From Flagellimonas yonaguniensis (lineage in GTDB: Bacteria; Bacteroidota; Bacteroidia; Flavobacteriales; Flavobacteriaceae), in contig NZ_JARFVB010000004.1 of assembly GCF_029193885.1 (NCBI RefSeq), positions 1 to 64,000 on the forward strand: a stretch of 64,000 nt of DNA, in the 5' to 3' direction. The translations under genes were made by a program, and so were the position numbers. Below are positions 37,130 through 48,453 of this stretch, in pieces; position 1 is the stretch's first letter, and the number at the start of each line of letters is the position of its first letter. The notes under the pieces were generated by a model. It was not told where the DNA came from, searched no databases, and was given only the letters and a program-made list of their open reading frames with translations.

Positions 37130-38248
37130 ATGGCATTGAAAATTGCATTGCTTCCTGGAGATGGTGTAGGACCCGAAGTATTGGCCCAGGCGGTAAAATG
37201 CTTGGAAGCCGTTGAAGAGACCTTCAATCAACATTTTATATTTAAAGAAGCTCCGGTCGGTGCCATTGCCATCGACAAAAAAGGGACTCCCCTACCCGAT
37301 GCCACGCTAAAATTATGTAAAGATTCAGACGCCGTGCTTTTTGGCGCTATTGGCGACCCAAAATACGACAATGACCCAGAAGCAAAAGTACGACCTGAGC
37401 AAGGCTTGTTGCAATTACGAAAAGAATTGGGTCTGTTCGCCAACATAAGACCTGTTCTGTCCCATCCAACTTTGTTGGATAAATCCCCATTAAAAAAGAA
37501 AGTAATCAACGGCACTGACTTTGTGATCTACCGCGAACTTACGGGCGGTATATATTTCGGAGAGAAAAAATTGAACGAGGAAGGAACCAAAGCCTCAGAC
37601 CTTTGCGAATACACCGAGGATGAGATAAGCCGAATAGCCCATTTGGCGTTCAAAGCCGCAAAAGGTAGAAAAAAGAAACTCACTTTGATTGACAAGGCCA
37701 ATGTGCTGGAGTCTTCAAGACTTTGGCGCAAGGTGGTAACCAAAATTGGGGAAAGCTACCCCGAAGTAGCCTTGGATTTTATGTTTGTGGACAATGCTGC
37801 GATGCAAATCATACTCAACCCCAGACAGTTTGATGTTGTTTTGACAGAAAATATGTTCGGGGATATTATATCAGATGAAGGCAGCGTTATCGGTGGTTCC
37901 ATTGGTTTATTGGCTTCCGCCTCGATTGGCGACGAAAACGCGTTGTTCGAACCCATTCATGGCTCGTATCCCCAAGCCAAAGGGAAAGATATTGCCAACC
38001 CGATTGCTTCCATTCTTTCTGCAGCTATGCTGTTGGAGCATTTTGGACTTACAGAAGAGGCTTGGGCCATCAAAAAAGCGGTGGACAAATCCTTAAAAAA
38101 AGGAATCGTCACGCCAGATTTAAAAGAAAACAGTCAGTATGGAACCAATCAGGTTGGGGACTTTATCGCGCACAACATCGTGGACATTGAAGATGACTTT
38201 TTGATGAACGATGAAAACATCGACTTGGGCAAGTCGACCATTATCTAA
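37130..38248 (+). CDS. leuB: 3-isopropylmalate dehydrogenase
   Basis: 372 aa. Oxidative decarboxylation step of leucine synthesis, NAD-dependent. Motifs: LLPGDGVGPEVLAQ, AIGDPKYD, YRELTGGIYFG, VDNAAMQIILNPRQFDVV, TENMFGDIISDEGS and EPIHGSYPQAKGKDIANP. Together with leuA it forms a two-gene unit; leuC and leuD are not in the window. The stop is one base from the convergent thioredoxin-lipoprotein stop. Confidence 0.97.
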   Translation: MALKIALLPGDGVGPEVLAQAVKCLEAVEETFNQHFIFKEAPVGAIAIDKKGTPLPDATLKLCKDSDAVLFGAIGDPKYDNDPEAKVRPEQGLLQLRKELGLFANIRPVLSHPTLLDKSPLKKKVINGTDFVIYRELTGGIYFGEKKLNEEGTKASDLCEYTEDEISRIAHLAFKAAKGRKKKLTLIDKANVLESSRLWRKVVTKIGESYPEVALDFMFVDNAAMQIILNPRQFDVVLTENMFGDIISDEGSVIGGSIGLLASASIGDENALFEPIHGSYPQAKGKDIANPIASILSAAMLLEHFGLTEEAWAIKKAVDKSLKKGIVTPDLKENSQYGTNQVGDFIAHNIVDIEDDFLMNDENIDLGKSTII

Positions 38249-38249
38249 A

Positions 38250-39497
38250 TCAACATTCACTTTCCGGTTCTTCTTCCTTGGTCATTGCATCAATGGTTTT
38301 ATGGAACTCTTCCTTGAATTCAACAAACTTTTCACCTGTTGCAGGTCCGTTGAAACCAGTGTGGATTTTATGCACCTCCCCTGTTTTATCAATATAGATT
38401 GTAGTGGGGTAGGAAAGTATATGATTCAGCATTGGTAATTTCTCATTGGCCTTTTGTTTGTTTGAGGTCCCGTATTGTGCCAATAAAATAGGATAAGGCA
38501 CTTCTTCACGTTCCTTGAGCCTGCTTATACCCTCAAAAGCCTTTTCCTCGGTTTTTGCATATTCAAAGGCCAGTCCCACAAATTGCAGGTCCAAATCTGG
38601 ATTGTTCTTGATGAAATCCACGTAAAACCTTGTTTCGTCCAAGCAATTGGTGCACCAAGTACCCATTATTTGTACAAGCACCGCCTTGTCTTTGAACATT
38701 GGGTCGTCCAGACCAACCATCTTCCCATCAGAATTTGGAAAAGAAAAATCGAATTTATCATAACCTTCACGCAAATAGGTAAGTCCATCGGAATCGGGAA
38801 GTTCAAAAGCTTCGTTCCTCGCCCCCATAAATTCTTGAACCGTGTGCTTTCCAGAGTAAAACTTTCCATTTAAGGTACTATCGGTTACCTGGGCCAAAAA
38901 CAGGAACACGTGCGAACCGTCAAAGGCGGACAGCTTCATGCTGTCTCCCGTGACAACTCCTTCCAAATAGCGATAATCGCCGGTCTTGGTTCTAAAAGTT
39001 CCTTTGACATTGTTTCCATTCTGCATAAAAATACCTTTTGCAGGATATTCATCCGCCGTATTTATATGGAAATAGGTCTCCCAAATACCCGATAGGTTCA
39101 CAGCAGCCGGTTCTTTGGCTTCAAAACGATCTAGCTTGCCCTGCACTGCCCTAAAAGGAACGCTTCGTTCTTTGTCCTCTTCAATGAATTCGCCTGTGAT
39201 TTCAGTAGCGGTATAGGTACCCGCAATGTGACCTTCGAATATGGGCATTCGAATATCGATGGAATCCCCATTGAACGAAAACTCATCTACGGTAACAACT
39301 TCTTCCGCATTATAGACCTGCATCACATACCCACCTTCTTCATTTTGGTTGATAATGAACTCAAAAGGCAATTTTTGCGATTCTGAAACCTCCATAGTTC
39401 CCAACCAATGGCCTTTTTTGAGTTCAATTTTTTCTTCTTTTTCACAAGAAGTAAATATGATCAAAAGCCCTATTGCAACTGTCACTATCTTATTCAT
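38250..39497 (-). CDS. Thioredoxin-domain lipoprotein (TlpA-like)
   Basis: 415 aa from ATG 39497; a longer reading adds 17 residues before the signal. Lipoprotein signal MNKIVTVAIGLLIIFTSC. Residues 25-260 form beta-rich domains that bind or shield; the C-terminal thioredoxin fold has active site MGTWCTNCLDETRF (CTNC). The cis-Pro region LSYPTTIYIDKTGEV is intact. Likely an envelope thiol oxidoreductase. Confidence 0.87.
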   Translation of the reverse strand: MNKIVTVAIGLLIIFTSCEKEEKIELKKGHWLGTMEVSESQKLPFEFIINQNEEGGYVMQVYNAEEVVTVDEFSFNGDSIDIRMPIFEGHIAGTYTATEITGEFIEEDKERSVPFRAVQGKLDRFEAKEPAAVNLSGIWETYFHINTADEYPAKGIFMQNGNNVKGTFRTKTGDYRYLEGVVTGDSMKLSAFDGSHVFLFLAQVTDSTLNGKFYSGKHTVQEFMGARNEAFELPDSDGLTYLREGYDKFDFSFPNSDGKMVGLDDPMFKDKAVLVQIMGTWCTNCLDETRFYVDFIKNNPDLDLQFVGLAFEYAKTEEKAFEGISRLKEREEVPYPILLAQYGTSNKQKANEKLPMLNHILSYPTTIYIDKTGEVHKIHTGFNGPATGEKFVEFKEEFHKTIDAMTKEEEPESEC

Positions 39498-39576
39498 AAA
39501 GTGAAAGATTTTTCCTAAATGTAGGAAATTGGATTTAAAACAAAACACTCCTAACGGTGTAAGGTTATTATTAACG

Positions 39577-39607
39577 TTGAATCTGTTCCCCTATTGTTAT
39601 ATATTTG
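39577..39607 (+). promoter_or_regulatory. Bacteroidota-type promoter of pheT
   Basis: TTG at 39577-39579, 20-bp spacer, perfect TATATTTG at 39600-39607; the pheT start is 19 bases further. Confidence 0.7.
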
Positions 39608-39626
39608 TGCCCTCTAAAAATGGGGT

Positions 39627-42038
39627 ATGAAGATTTCTTATAACTGGTTGAAGCAATTTTTGCAAATTGATTGGGATGCTCAAAAAACTGGCGAGCTTTT
39701 AACAGATTTAGGTCTGGAAGTTGAGGGCATATCACAATTTGAATCAGTTAAGGGTGGATTAAAGGGTATCGTGGTCGGACACGTGCTCACTTGCGAAAAA
39801 CACCCAAATGCCGATAAACTTAAATTGACCACAGTTGATGTAGGGCAAGAAGCCCCATTACAGATTGTTTGTGGCGCGCCCAATGTGGCAGCAGGCCAAA
39901 AAGTACCCGTAGCCACTGTTGGCACTACCCTGTACACCAAAGAAGGGGAAGCTTGGGTGATTAAAAAAGGGAAAATCCGTGGAGAAGTGAGCCAAGGTAT
40001 GATCTGTGCAGAAGATGAAATCGGGGTTGGCGAAAGTCACGACGGCATTATGGTACTCAATGAAGAATTGGTTCCCGGCACTCCCTGTTCCAAAGTTTTT
40101 GAAGTTGAAAACGACGAGGTTTTTGAAATAGGCCTTACCCCCAACCGAGCTGATGCCATGAGTCATTTTGGTGTGGCACGTGACCTTAAAGCTGGATTGG
40201 AACAAAAAGAGATTCAAAAGGAATTGGTTACCCCTTCGGTAAGTAATTTTTCCATTGACAATCGCTCATTGAAGGTCGATGTGGAAGTTATGGAAAGTGA
40301 TCTTGCACCAAGATATTGCGGGGTTACCATTAGTAACCTTGTGGTACAGGATTCCCCGGATTGGTTGAAAAATAGATTGAAGGCGATTGGATTGACACCT
40401 ATCAATAACATTGTGGACGTTACCAACTACGTACTTCACGAATTGGGCCAGCCCTTGCATGCTTTTGATGCATCCAAGATAAAAGGAAGTAAAGTTGAGG
40501 TTAAAACCCTGCCAGCCGGAACCAAGTTTACCACCTTGGACGAGGTGGAACGTGAACTGCACGAAGATGACCTGATTATTTGTGATGCAAACAGCCCCAT
40601 GTGCATTGCCGGGGTTTTCGGCGGACTCCACTCTGGTGTTACAGAACATACAACCTCCATATTTTTGGAAAGTGCTTACTTTGATCCTGTTTCCATAAGA
40701 AAAACAGCTAAAAGACATGGTTTGAACACCGATGCATCATTCAGGTTTGAAAGAGGTATCGATATCAACATGACCAAATATGCCCTTAAAAGGGCAGCCC
40801 TATTGATCAGGGAGATTGCAGGAGGCTACATCACTTCCGAAATTGCCGATCTGTTCCCCAAAAAACCACAAGAAAGACAGGTGTTCTTGACTTTTAGTAA
40901 AATCAATTCCTTGATTGGTCAGGAAATACCACAGGATACCATCAAATCCATTCTTTCTTCTTTGGAAATCAGAATCAACAACGTAACGGAATCAGGTCTT
41001 GGATTGACCATTCCGACCTACCGAGTGGATGTTACCCGAGAAGTTGATGTGATTGAGGAAATCCTTCGTGTATTTGGTTATAACAATATCGATTTCAAGG
41101 AAAAGTTGAACGCTTCCATTGCCAAAACATCACGGTTCGAGAATTATAGGATTCAAGATGTGGTCGGAAGTATGCTTGCTTCCAAAGGTTTCTACGAGAT
41201 CATGACCAATAGTTTGGTTTCATCGGATATTACTTCGGATGATGATGGCACTGTTCAAATGTTGAATCCTTTGAGTTCGGATTTATCCGTGCTACGGACT
41301 TCAATGCTTCATTCTGGACTACAGACGGTAAGCTACAACCATAACAGGCAAAAAACGGACTTGAAGCTTTTCGAGTTTGGGAAAACCTACCACAAAATGG
41401 CCGGACAACATCAGGAAAAACAACATTTGGCGATTTTCATCTCTGGTGACCGCGAACAAAATAGTTGGGCCGTTGCCTCAAAAAAATCTGAATTCTTCTA
41501 TCTGAAAGGTATCGTTGACAATGTTTTTGAGCGCTTGGGCCTTCGAGACATCGACACAAAGCCTTTATCGGATTCAGATTATGCAGAAGGGGTTTCCTAT
41601 GTGAAAAACAACAAGGTTTTGGTATCACTTGGCTTGGTCGGCAAAGCTGCCCTTAAACGATTCGACATTAAGCAAGAAGTATTCCATGCCGATTTGGACT
41701 GGGACGCCATTTTGGAATCCGTGAGCACACAAAACGTGGCTTTCAAGGAAATTCCAAAGTTCCCGGAAGTAACAAGGGATTTTGCTTTGTTATTGGACGA
41801 CTCGATCTCTTTCCAAAAAGTGTACGATATCGCTTGGAGCACTGAGAAAAAATTGCTTAAAAAGGTAAATCTGTTCGATGTGTATACTGGTAAAAACCTT
41901 CCTGACGGCAAAAAATCCTATGCGGTAAGCTTTACCTTGATGGACGAAAAGAAAACCTTGACGGACAAACAAATCGATAAAATCATGGGCAAACTATTGA
42001 CCCAGTATCAAAAGGAATTGGGAGCGGAATTACGCTAA
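39627..42038 (+). CDS. pheT: Phenylalanine-tRNA ligase beta subunit
   Basis: 803 aa, normal length. Start MKISYNWLKQFLQID, EMAP/tRNA-binding-like domain (VVGHVLTCEKHPNADKLKLT, IVCGAPNVAAGQKVPVA), B3/B4 editing region (GLTPNRADAMSHFGVARDL), B5 domain and the C-terminal anticodon-binding domain (FPEVTRDFALLLDD, YAVSFTLMDEKKTLTD). Works with PheS, which is not in the window. Directly convergent with the fasciclin gene with no spacer. Confidence 0.98.
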   Translation: MKISYNWLKQFLQIDWDAQKTGELLTDLGLEVEGISQFESVKGGLKGIVVGHVLTCEKHPNADKLKLTTVDVGQEAPLQIVCGAPNVAAGQKVPVATVGTTLYTKEGEAWVIKKGKIRGEVSQGMICAEDEIGVGESHDGIMVLNEELVPGTPCSKVFEVENDEVFEIGLTPNRADAMSHFGVARDLKAGLEQKEIQKELVTPSVSNFSIDNRSLKVDVEVMESDLAPRYCGVTISNLVVQDSPDWLKNRLKAIGLTPINNIVDVTNYVLHELGQPLHAFDASKIKGSKVEVKTLPAGTKFTTLDEVERELHEDDLIICDANSPMCIAGVFGGLHSGVTEHTTSIFLESAYFDPVSIRKTAKRHGLNTDASFRFERGIDINMTKYALKRAALLIREIAGGYITSEIADLFPKKPQERQVFLTFSKINSLIGQEIPQDTIKSILSSLEIRINNVTESGLGLTIPTYRVDVTREVDVIEEILRVFGYNNIDFKEKLNASIAKTSRFENYRIQDVVGSMLASKGFYEIMTNSLVSSDITSDDDGTVQMLNPLSSDLSVLRTSMLHSGLQTVSYNHNRQKTDLKLFEFGKTYHKMAGQHQEKQHLAIFISGDREQNSWAVASKKSEFFYLKGIVDNVFERLGLRDIDTKPLSDSDYAEGVSYVKNNKVLVSLGLVGKAALKRFDIKQEVFHADLDWDAILESVSTQNVAFKEIPKFPEVTRDFALLLDDSISFQKVYDIAWSTEKKLLKKVNLFDVYTGKNLPDGKKSYAVSFTLMDEKKTLTDKQIDKIMGKLLTQYQKELGAELR

Positions 42039-42566
42039 TTACATTTGGGCAGGTAGAATAACGCTGTCTATTTCGTGAACCACCCCTTCATTTTCCAGAT
42101 TAAGGTCGGCTGCCGTGATTCTTGCCGTATTGCCTACGGGGTCCGTAAGCACAATGTCGTAACCATCCAAATGTGCAGTTAATTTTTTGCCCTGTACGGT
42201 GGTAAAACGGGCTGTTCCATTACCATTGCCTATGGCACGGAGCATACGTGAGGCTGTCAGTTGACCTGCTACAATATGATAGGACAACAAGGATTTCAAA
42301 GCTCTTTTGTCCTCTGCTTTGATGAGCTCGTCAATTTTATTGTTCGAAAATTTCTCAAAAGCAGCATCAGAAGGTGCGAAAATGGTAAATGGCCCTGATT
42401 TTTGAAGCAATGTACCCAATTCGGTGGCATTTACCGCACTCAAAAGAATTTTGTGATTATCCAATCTGCTGGTATATGAAAGTGCATTGGAATTGTTTTG
42501 GGCAGTGGCGAAAAAGGAAAAAGCCAAGCAAAGGCCGAGCAGTAGTTTGGTTGCGGGGGTATTCAT
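42039..42566 (-). CDS. Exported fasciclin (FAS1) domain protein
   Basis: 175 aa from ATG 42566 (TTG at 42578 is the alternative). Signal peptide ending FFATAQ. One FAS1 domain with both conserved boxes: GPFTIFAPSDAAFEKF and LLSYHIVAGQLTAS, then GVVHEIDSVILP at the end. FAS1 proteins mediate adhesion or binding on the cell surface. The stop touches the pheT stop. Confidence 0.92.
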   Translation of the reverse strand: MNTPATKLLLGLCLAFSFFATAQNNSNALSYTSRLDNHKILLSAVNATELGTLLQKSGPFTIFAPSDAAFEKFSNNKIDELIKAEDKRALKSLLSYHIVAGQLTASRMLRAIGNGNGTARFTTVQGKKLTAHLDGYDIVLTDPVGNTARITAADLNLENEGVVHEIDSVILPAQM

Positions 42567-42779
42567 GAGGTTGGTCAAAATTTTAGGGCTTGTACTTTTA
42601 GTATGATTATACGACTAACTACCAAAAACGTCGATAAGATACACCTTTTTAGATGACATCCATCCCATTTTATTCCTCTAAAATTTCATTTAACAAAAAC
42701 TTAACATTGTGTTTTTATGACAAATGTCAGTATCGAAAATTCAAATCATTAAATTTGAGAGGATTACTAAAAAAACAGC

Positions 42780-45193
<2,414 letters not shown>

Positions 45194-45263
45194 TTAAACG
45201 ATGAAAAATCACCGTTTAACAACATTTAACTACACCTTAACAAGTTTGGCTTCTTGGGTTGCT

Positions 45264-45271
45264 TACTTTTG
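45264..45271 (+). promoter_or_regulatory. Possible -7 element TACTTTTG
   Basis: Perfect TAnnTTTG match nine bases before the ATG at 45281; no clear TTG at the expected distance, and the leader would be very short. Confidence 0.35.
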
Positions 45272-45280
45272 AGAGACTAA

Positions 45281-46687
45281 ATGAATCGCTTCCTATATAT
45301 GGTAAGATTTTTACTCGGCCTTTCCTTATTGTCGACTTTTGTATCGTGTTCCGATTCCTCGGAAAACGGTTCTTCAATTTTTTTTGGCGGTGAAATCGTT
45401 AATCCCACAAGTGATTTTGTGGTGCTTTACCATAATGACACGTATGTGGATTCCGTAAAGCTCGACGATAAAAACCGCTTTTCTTTTCAATTGGACCATA
45501 TTGAGGGGGGACTTTATCACTTCAACCATATGCCCCAATATCAATACCTCTATCTGGAAAAAGGTGATAGTCTGTTGGCGCGATTGAATACGGTAGAATT
45601 TGATGAATCATTGGTTTATTCTGGTAAAGGAAGTGAAATCAACAACTTTATGACCGAAATGTTCCTTGCCTATGAAAAGGAAGAGAATCTGGTCAAAAGC
45701 TACTATTCCTTAAACCCTGAAGTGTTCAGTAAAAAAATAGATTCCTTGCATTCCCACAAGATGAAACTTCTAAAGGATTTGCAAACGGATAACGTGTTCT
45801 CCACCCAGTCTTTGAGCATGGCAGAGGCTTTTATTGATTATCACTCCTATATCAGTAAGGAAAAATACCCGTTTTACCATAAGAAGAAGACCGGAGAAGA
45901 AACCATTCACGAACTTGGTGAGGATTTTTATGGATACCGAAAGAACATAGACTTCAACAATGAAGACCTAACCTATTTCAGGCCTTATTTTGATTTTATG
46001 AAGTGGCACTTCGGAAACATATCCTACACGGCCTGTCTGGAAAATTGCAGTACTGACAAGAAACCCATCATTGACCGCTTGCACTTCAATAATCACAAAC
46101 TCACTTTAGTGGACAGTATTGTAAAGCAGCCCGAACTAAGAAACATCTTGTTCAGAAATGTTGCGATGGACTACTTATTGGTGGAACACACTCCGAGCGA
46201 AGAAGCCACAGTTTTTATTGACAAATTCAAATCCCTATCCACCAACGAGGAACACCAAGAAGAAATCGACCTTCTTTATACAGGGATAAAAAATTTGCAG
46301 CCCAACACCACGGTTCCCAATATTGCCGTCAAGAATTTCAACAATGAAGCGATTTCCCTAAAAGATTTGACCAATAACAAAAAGAATACTGTTTTCTATT
46401 TTTGGACCGCGGACCAAGAAAATCATTTCAAAAACATCAATAGGCATATTACCTCTTTAGAAGAGAAATATCCCCACTACAACTTTGTAGGCATCAATTT
46501 AAGGACCAGCTACGCACAATGGCAAGAGTTGATGAAAGAGTACAAACTGGACACGAACAAGCAATTTTACGGGGAGGATTTCAAAGAATTGCAAATGGCC
46601 ATGATCATTGACGGACTCAACAAGTGCGTCATCACAAAAGACAGTATGGTGGTCGACGGCTTCGCCAACTTATACACTTCCTTATAA
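45281..46687 (+). CDS. TlpA-like lipoprotein lacking the redox CxxC
   Basis: 468 aa. Lipoprotein signal ending LLSTFVSC. N-terminal beta domain like DUF4369 (IFFGGEIVNPTSDFVVLYHN), long helical middle, then a C-terminal thioredoxin-like fold (NTTVPNIAVKNFNNEAISLKD). The active-site region reads VFYFWTADQENHF where TlpA proteins have FWASWCGPC, so both redox cysteines are gone. Two cysteines in TACLENCSTDKK are elsewhere in the chain. Probably a binding or structural role in the envelope. Confidence 0.82.
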   Translation: MNRFLYMVRFLLGLSLLSTFVSCSDSSENGSSIFFGGEIVNPTSDFVVLYHNDTYVDSVKLDDKNRFSFQLDHIEGGLYHFNHMPQYQYLYLEKGDSLLARLNTVEFDESLVYSGKGSEINNFMTEMFLAYEKEENLVKSYYSLNPEVFSKKIDSLHSHKMKLLKDLQTDNVFSTQSLSMAEAFIDYHSYISKEKYPFYHKKKTGEETIHELGEDFYGYRKNIDFNNEDLTYFRPYFDFMKWHFGNISYTACLENCSTDKKPIIDRLHFNNHKLTLVDSIVKQPELRNILFRNVAMDYLLVEHTPSEEATVFIDKFKSLSTNEEHQEEIDLLYTGIKNLQPNTTVPNIAVKNFNNEAISLKDLTNNKKNTVFYFWTADQENHFKNINRHITSLEEKYPHYNFVGINLRTSYAQWQELMKEYKLDTNKQFYGEDFKELQMAMIIDGLNKCVITKDSMVVDGFANLYTSL

Positions 46688-46693
46688 TACATA

Positions 46694-46726
46694 AAAAAGC
46701 CCCGAATTTTCATTCAGGGCCTTTTT
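46694..46726. terminator. Bidirectional terminator
   Basis: A run and GCCCcGAA paired with TTCaGGGC and a T run, imperfect stem, between two convergent genes (ends at 46687 and 46747). Confidence 0.7.
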
Positions 46727-46746
46727 GGTTTTATCAAGATTCCTAA

Positions 46747-47403
46747 TTAGGAATTTCCTTTCTTGTAATCTTCCAAGAATTTGGCCAATCCAATATCGGT
46801 CAATGGGTGTTTCAACAATCCATCAATGGAAGACAATGGACCAGTCATCACATCGGCACCAAGCTTGGCACAATCGATCACGTGCATGGTGTGGCGGATG
46901 GAAGCAGCCAAGATTTCGGTTTCAAATCCGTAGTTGTCATAAATCAGACGGATTTCAGCGATCAAGTTAAGACCATCAGTGGAAATATCATCCAATCTGC
47001 CCAAGAACGGAGAAACGTAGGTTGCTCCGGCTTTGGCGGCCAATAGGGCCTGACCTGGTGAGAACACCAAAGTACAATTGGTACGGATACCTTTGTCTGA
47101 AAAATATTTCAATGCTTTTACGCCATCCTTGATCATGGGAACCTTCACTACGATCTGATCGTGCAGTTCTGCCAATTCCTCGCCTTCTTTGACCATTTCT
47201 TCAAACTCCGTGGCCACTACTTCGGCAGAAACATCTCCATCAACAATATTGCAGATATCCACGTAGTGCTTTAAAATATTATCCTTTCCTGTAATACCCT
47301 CTTTCGCCATTAGGGAAGGGTTGGTGGTCACACCATCCAACACGCCCAGTTCCTGGGCCTCCTTAATTTGGTCAAGGTTGGCAGTATCAATAAAAAACTT
47401 CAT
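46747..47403 (-). CDS. fsa: Transaldolase / fructose-6-phosphate aldolase-like protein
   Basis: 218 aa, the short single-barrel type. [30 protein letters not shown], Schiff-base Lys in [31 protein letters not shown] and [11 protein letters not shown]. Acts in pentose phosphate metabolism as transaldolase or as fructose-6-phosphate aldolase; the short type is usually annotated as either. Cytoplasmic. Confidence 0.92.
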   Translation of the reverse strand: MKFFIDTANLDQIKEAQELGVLDGVTTNPSLMAKEGITGKDNILKHYVDICNIVDGDVSAEVVATEFEEMVKEGEELAELHDQIVVKVPMIKDGVKALKYFSDKGIRTNCTLVFSPGQALLAAKAGATYVSPFLGRLDDISTDGLNLIAEIRLIYDNYGFETEILAASIRHTMHVIDCAKLGADVMTGPLSSIDGLLKHPLTDIGLAKFLEDYKKGNS

Positions 47404-47442
47404 TTCTAAGTATTTATAATTTGTTCACTAATACGTGTAAAA

Positions 47443-48252
47443 TTACAACTTATAATGGTTGAGGAGCAATTTTTCGTAGACTTTGTCGGGTAAAATCTTC
47501 TTTAACCTAAGGGAAAACTTTTGTAAAAATGCACCCACGGGGTTATGCACCTTCGGTTTATTCTGGTTGATGATCTTATAAACCGCCTCGGCCACTTGGA
47601 TGGGGTCTCCCCCACCGTTCACATCCTCATCAATTCCTTTTAGGGTTTGACCGTACTTTTCTTCATAAGCGGAGCCCTTGATCACAGGAGAATGGTACCT
47701 TCCCGATGCAATGTTGGTGGCAAAATCCCCAGGAGCCACATTGGTCACCGTTACTCCAAAATCCTTGGTTTCCATACGCAGCGCTTCCGTGATAAGCCCC
47801 AAAGCACCTTTGGTGGCGGAATAGAATCCTCGATAGGGCAATCCCATATAACCCGCAATGGATGTAATATTGATGATGGCTCCCCCACTCTGCTTGCGCA
47901 TTTGTGGCAAAACGGCCTTCATCACATGTACGGGACCATGAAAATTGGTATCGAACACATGAAGGATTTCTTCGTGGGGTGTCTCTTCAATGGGTCCTGT
48001 GATACCCACACCTGCATTGTTGATCAACACATCCAATCTGTTTTCCTTGGAAATCACATGGGAAACGGCCTTTTGAATGCTTTCCACATCCTTGACATCC
48101 AACTGGACAAGTTCAAATTCCTTAAAGTCTGGGTAATTTTTTGGATTTCGTGTAGTACCATAAACAGTAAATCCTTTTTGGGTCAAATATGTTCCTATGG
48201 ACTTACCAATACCTGAAGAACCGCCTGTGATCAGTACAATTTTTTTATCCAT
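47443..48252 (-). CDS. Short-chain dehydrogenase/reductase
   Basis: 269 aa from ATG 48252; upstream in-frame starts would run towards the SRP RNA gene and are less likely. Rossmann motif VLITGGSSGIGKSIG, LINNAGVG, catalytic Ser in NITSIAGYMG and YxxxK in FYSATKGALG. The C-terminal tail is longer than usual (QKFSLRLKKILPDKVYEKLL). NAD(P)-dependent oxidoreductase of unknown substrate. Confidence 0.9.
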   Translation of the reverse strand: MDKKIVLITGGSSGIGKSIGTYLTQKGFTVYGTTRNPKNYPDFKEFELVQLDVKDVESIQKAVSHVISKENRLDVLINNAGVGITGPIEETPHEEILHVFDTNFHGPVHVMKAVLPQMRKQSGGAIINITSIAGYMGLPYRGFYSATKGALGLITEALRMETKDFGVTVTNVAPGDFATNIASGRYHSPVIKGSAYEEKYGQTLKGIDEDVNGGGDPIQVAEAVYKIINQNKPKVHNPVGAFLQKFSLRLKKILPDKVYEKLLLNHYKL

Positions 48253-48273
48253 GATCATCTGATTTTTGGGTAC

Positions 48274-48376
48274 AAAAAAAGGCAAGCTACCTACATCGCA
48301 CCGCTACGACCACATACCCTTGCTGCGTTCCCGCCCTGGGGGATTCTGCAGGAGCTGGTCGTGTAGGACTTGCCCG
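48274..48376 (-). ncRNA. ffs: Bacterial small SRP RNA (4.5S RNA)
   Basis: About 100 nt on the minus strand. The RNA starts near GGGCAAGUCC and ends with GGCAAG-complement GCUUGCC and a U run; these termini pair with each other. The apical S-domain core reads CAGGGCGGGAACGCAGCAAG, with the GGAA tetraloop and the AGCAAG asymmetric loop bound by Ffh. Flanking helices pair GGUCGU with ACGACC. A clear promoter lies just upstream. It delivers membrane and export proteins via Ffh/FtsY. Confidence 0.9.
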
Positions 48377-48380
48377 GCTG

Positions 48381-48410
48381 CAAATATACGACCTTTTATA
48401 TTTGTGGCAA
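48381..48410 (-). promoter_or_regulatory. Promoter of the SRP RNA gene
   Basis: On the minus strand TTG (48408-48410), exactly 19 bp, then TATATTTG (48381-48388), a full match to the Bacteroidota consensus; the RNA would start about five to seven bases later. Confidence 0.8.
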
Positions 48411-48453
48411 TCCCAATTCATTCTTAATTTCGGTGTTTCAGGATTAACGATTT

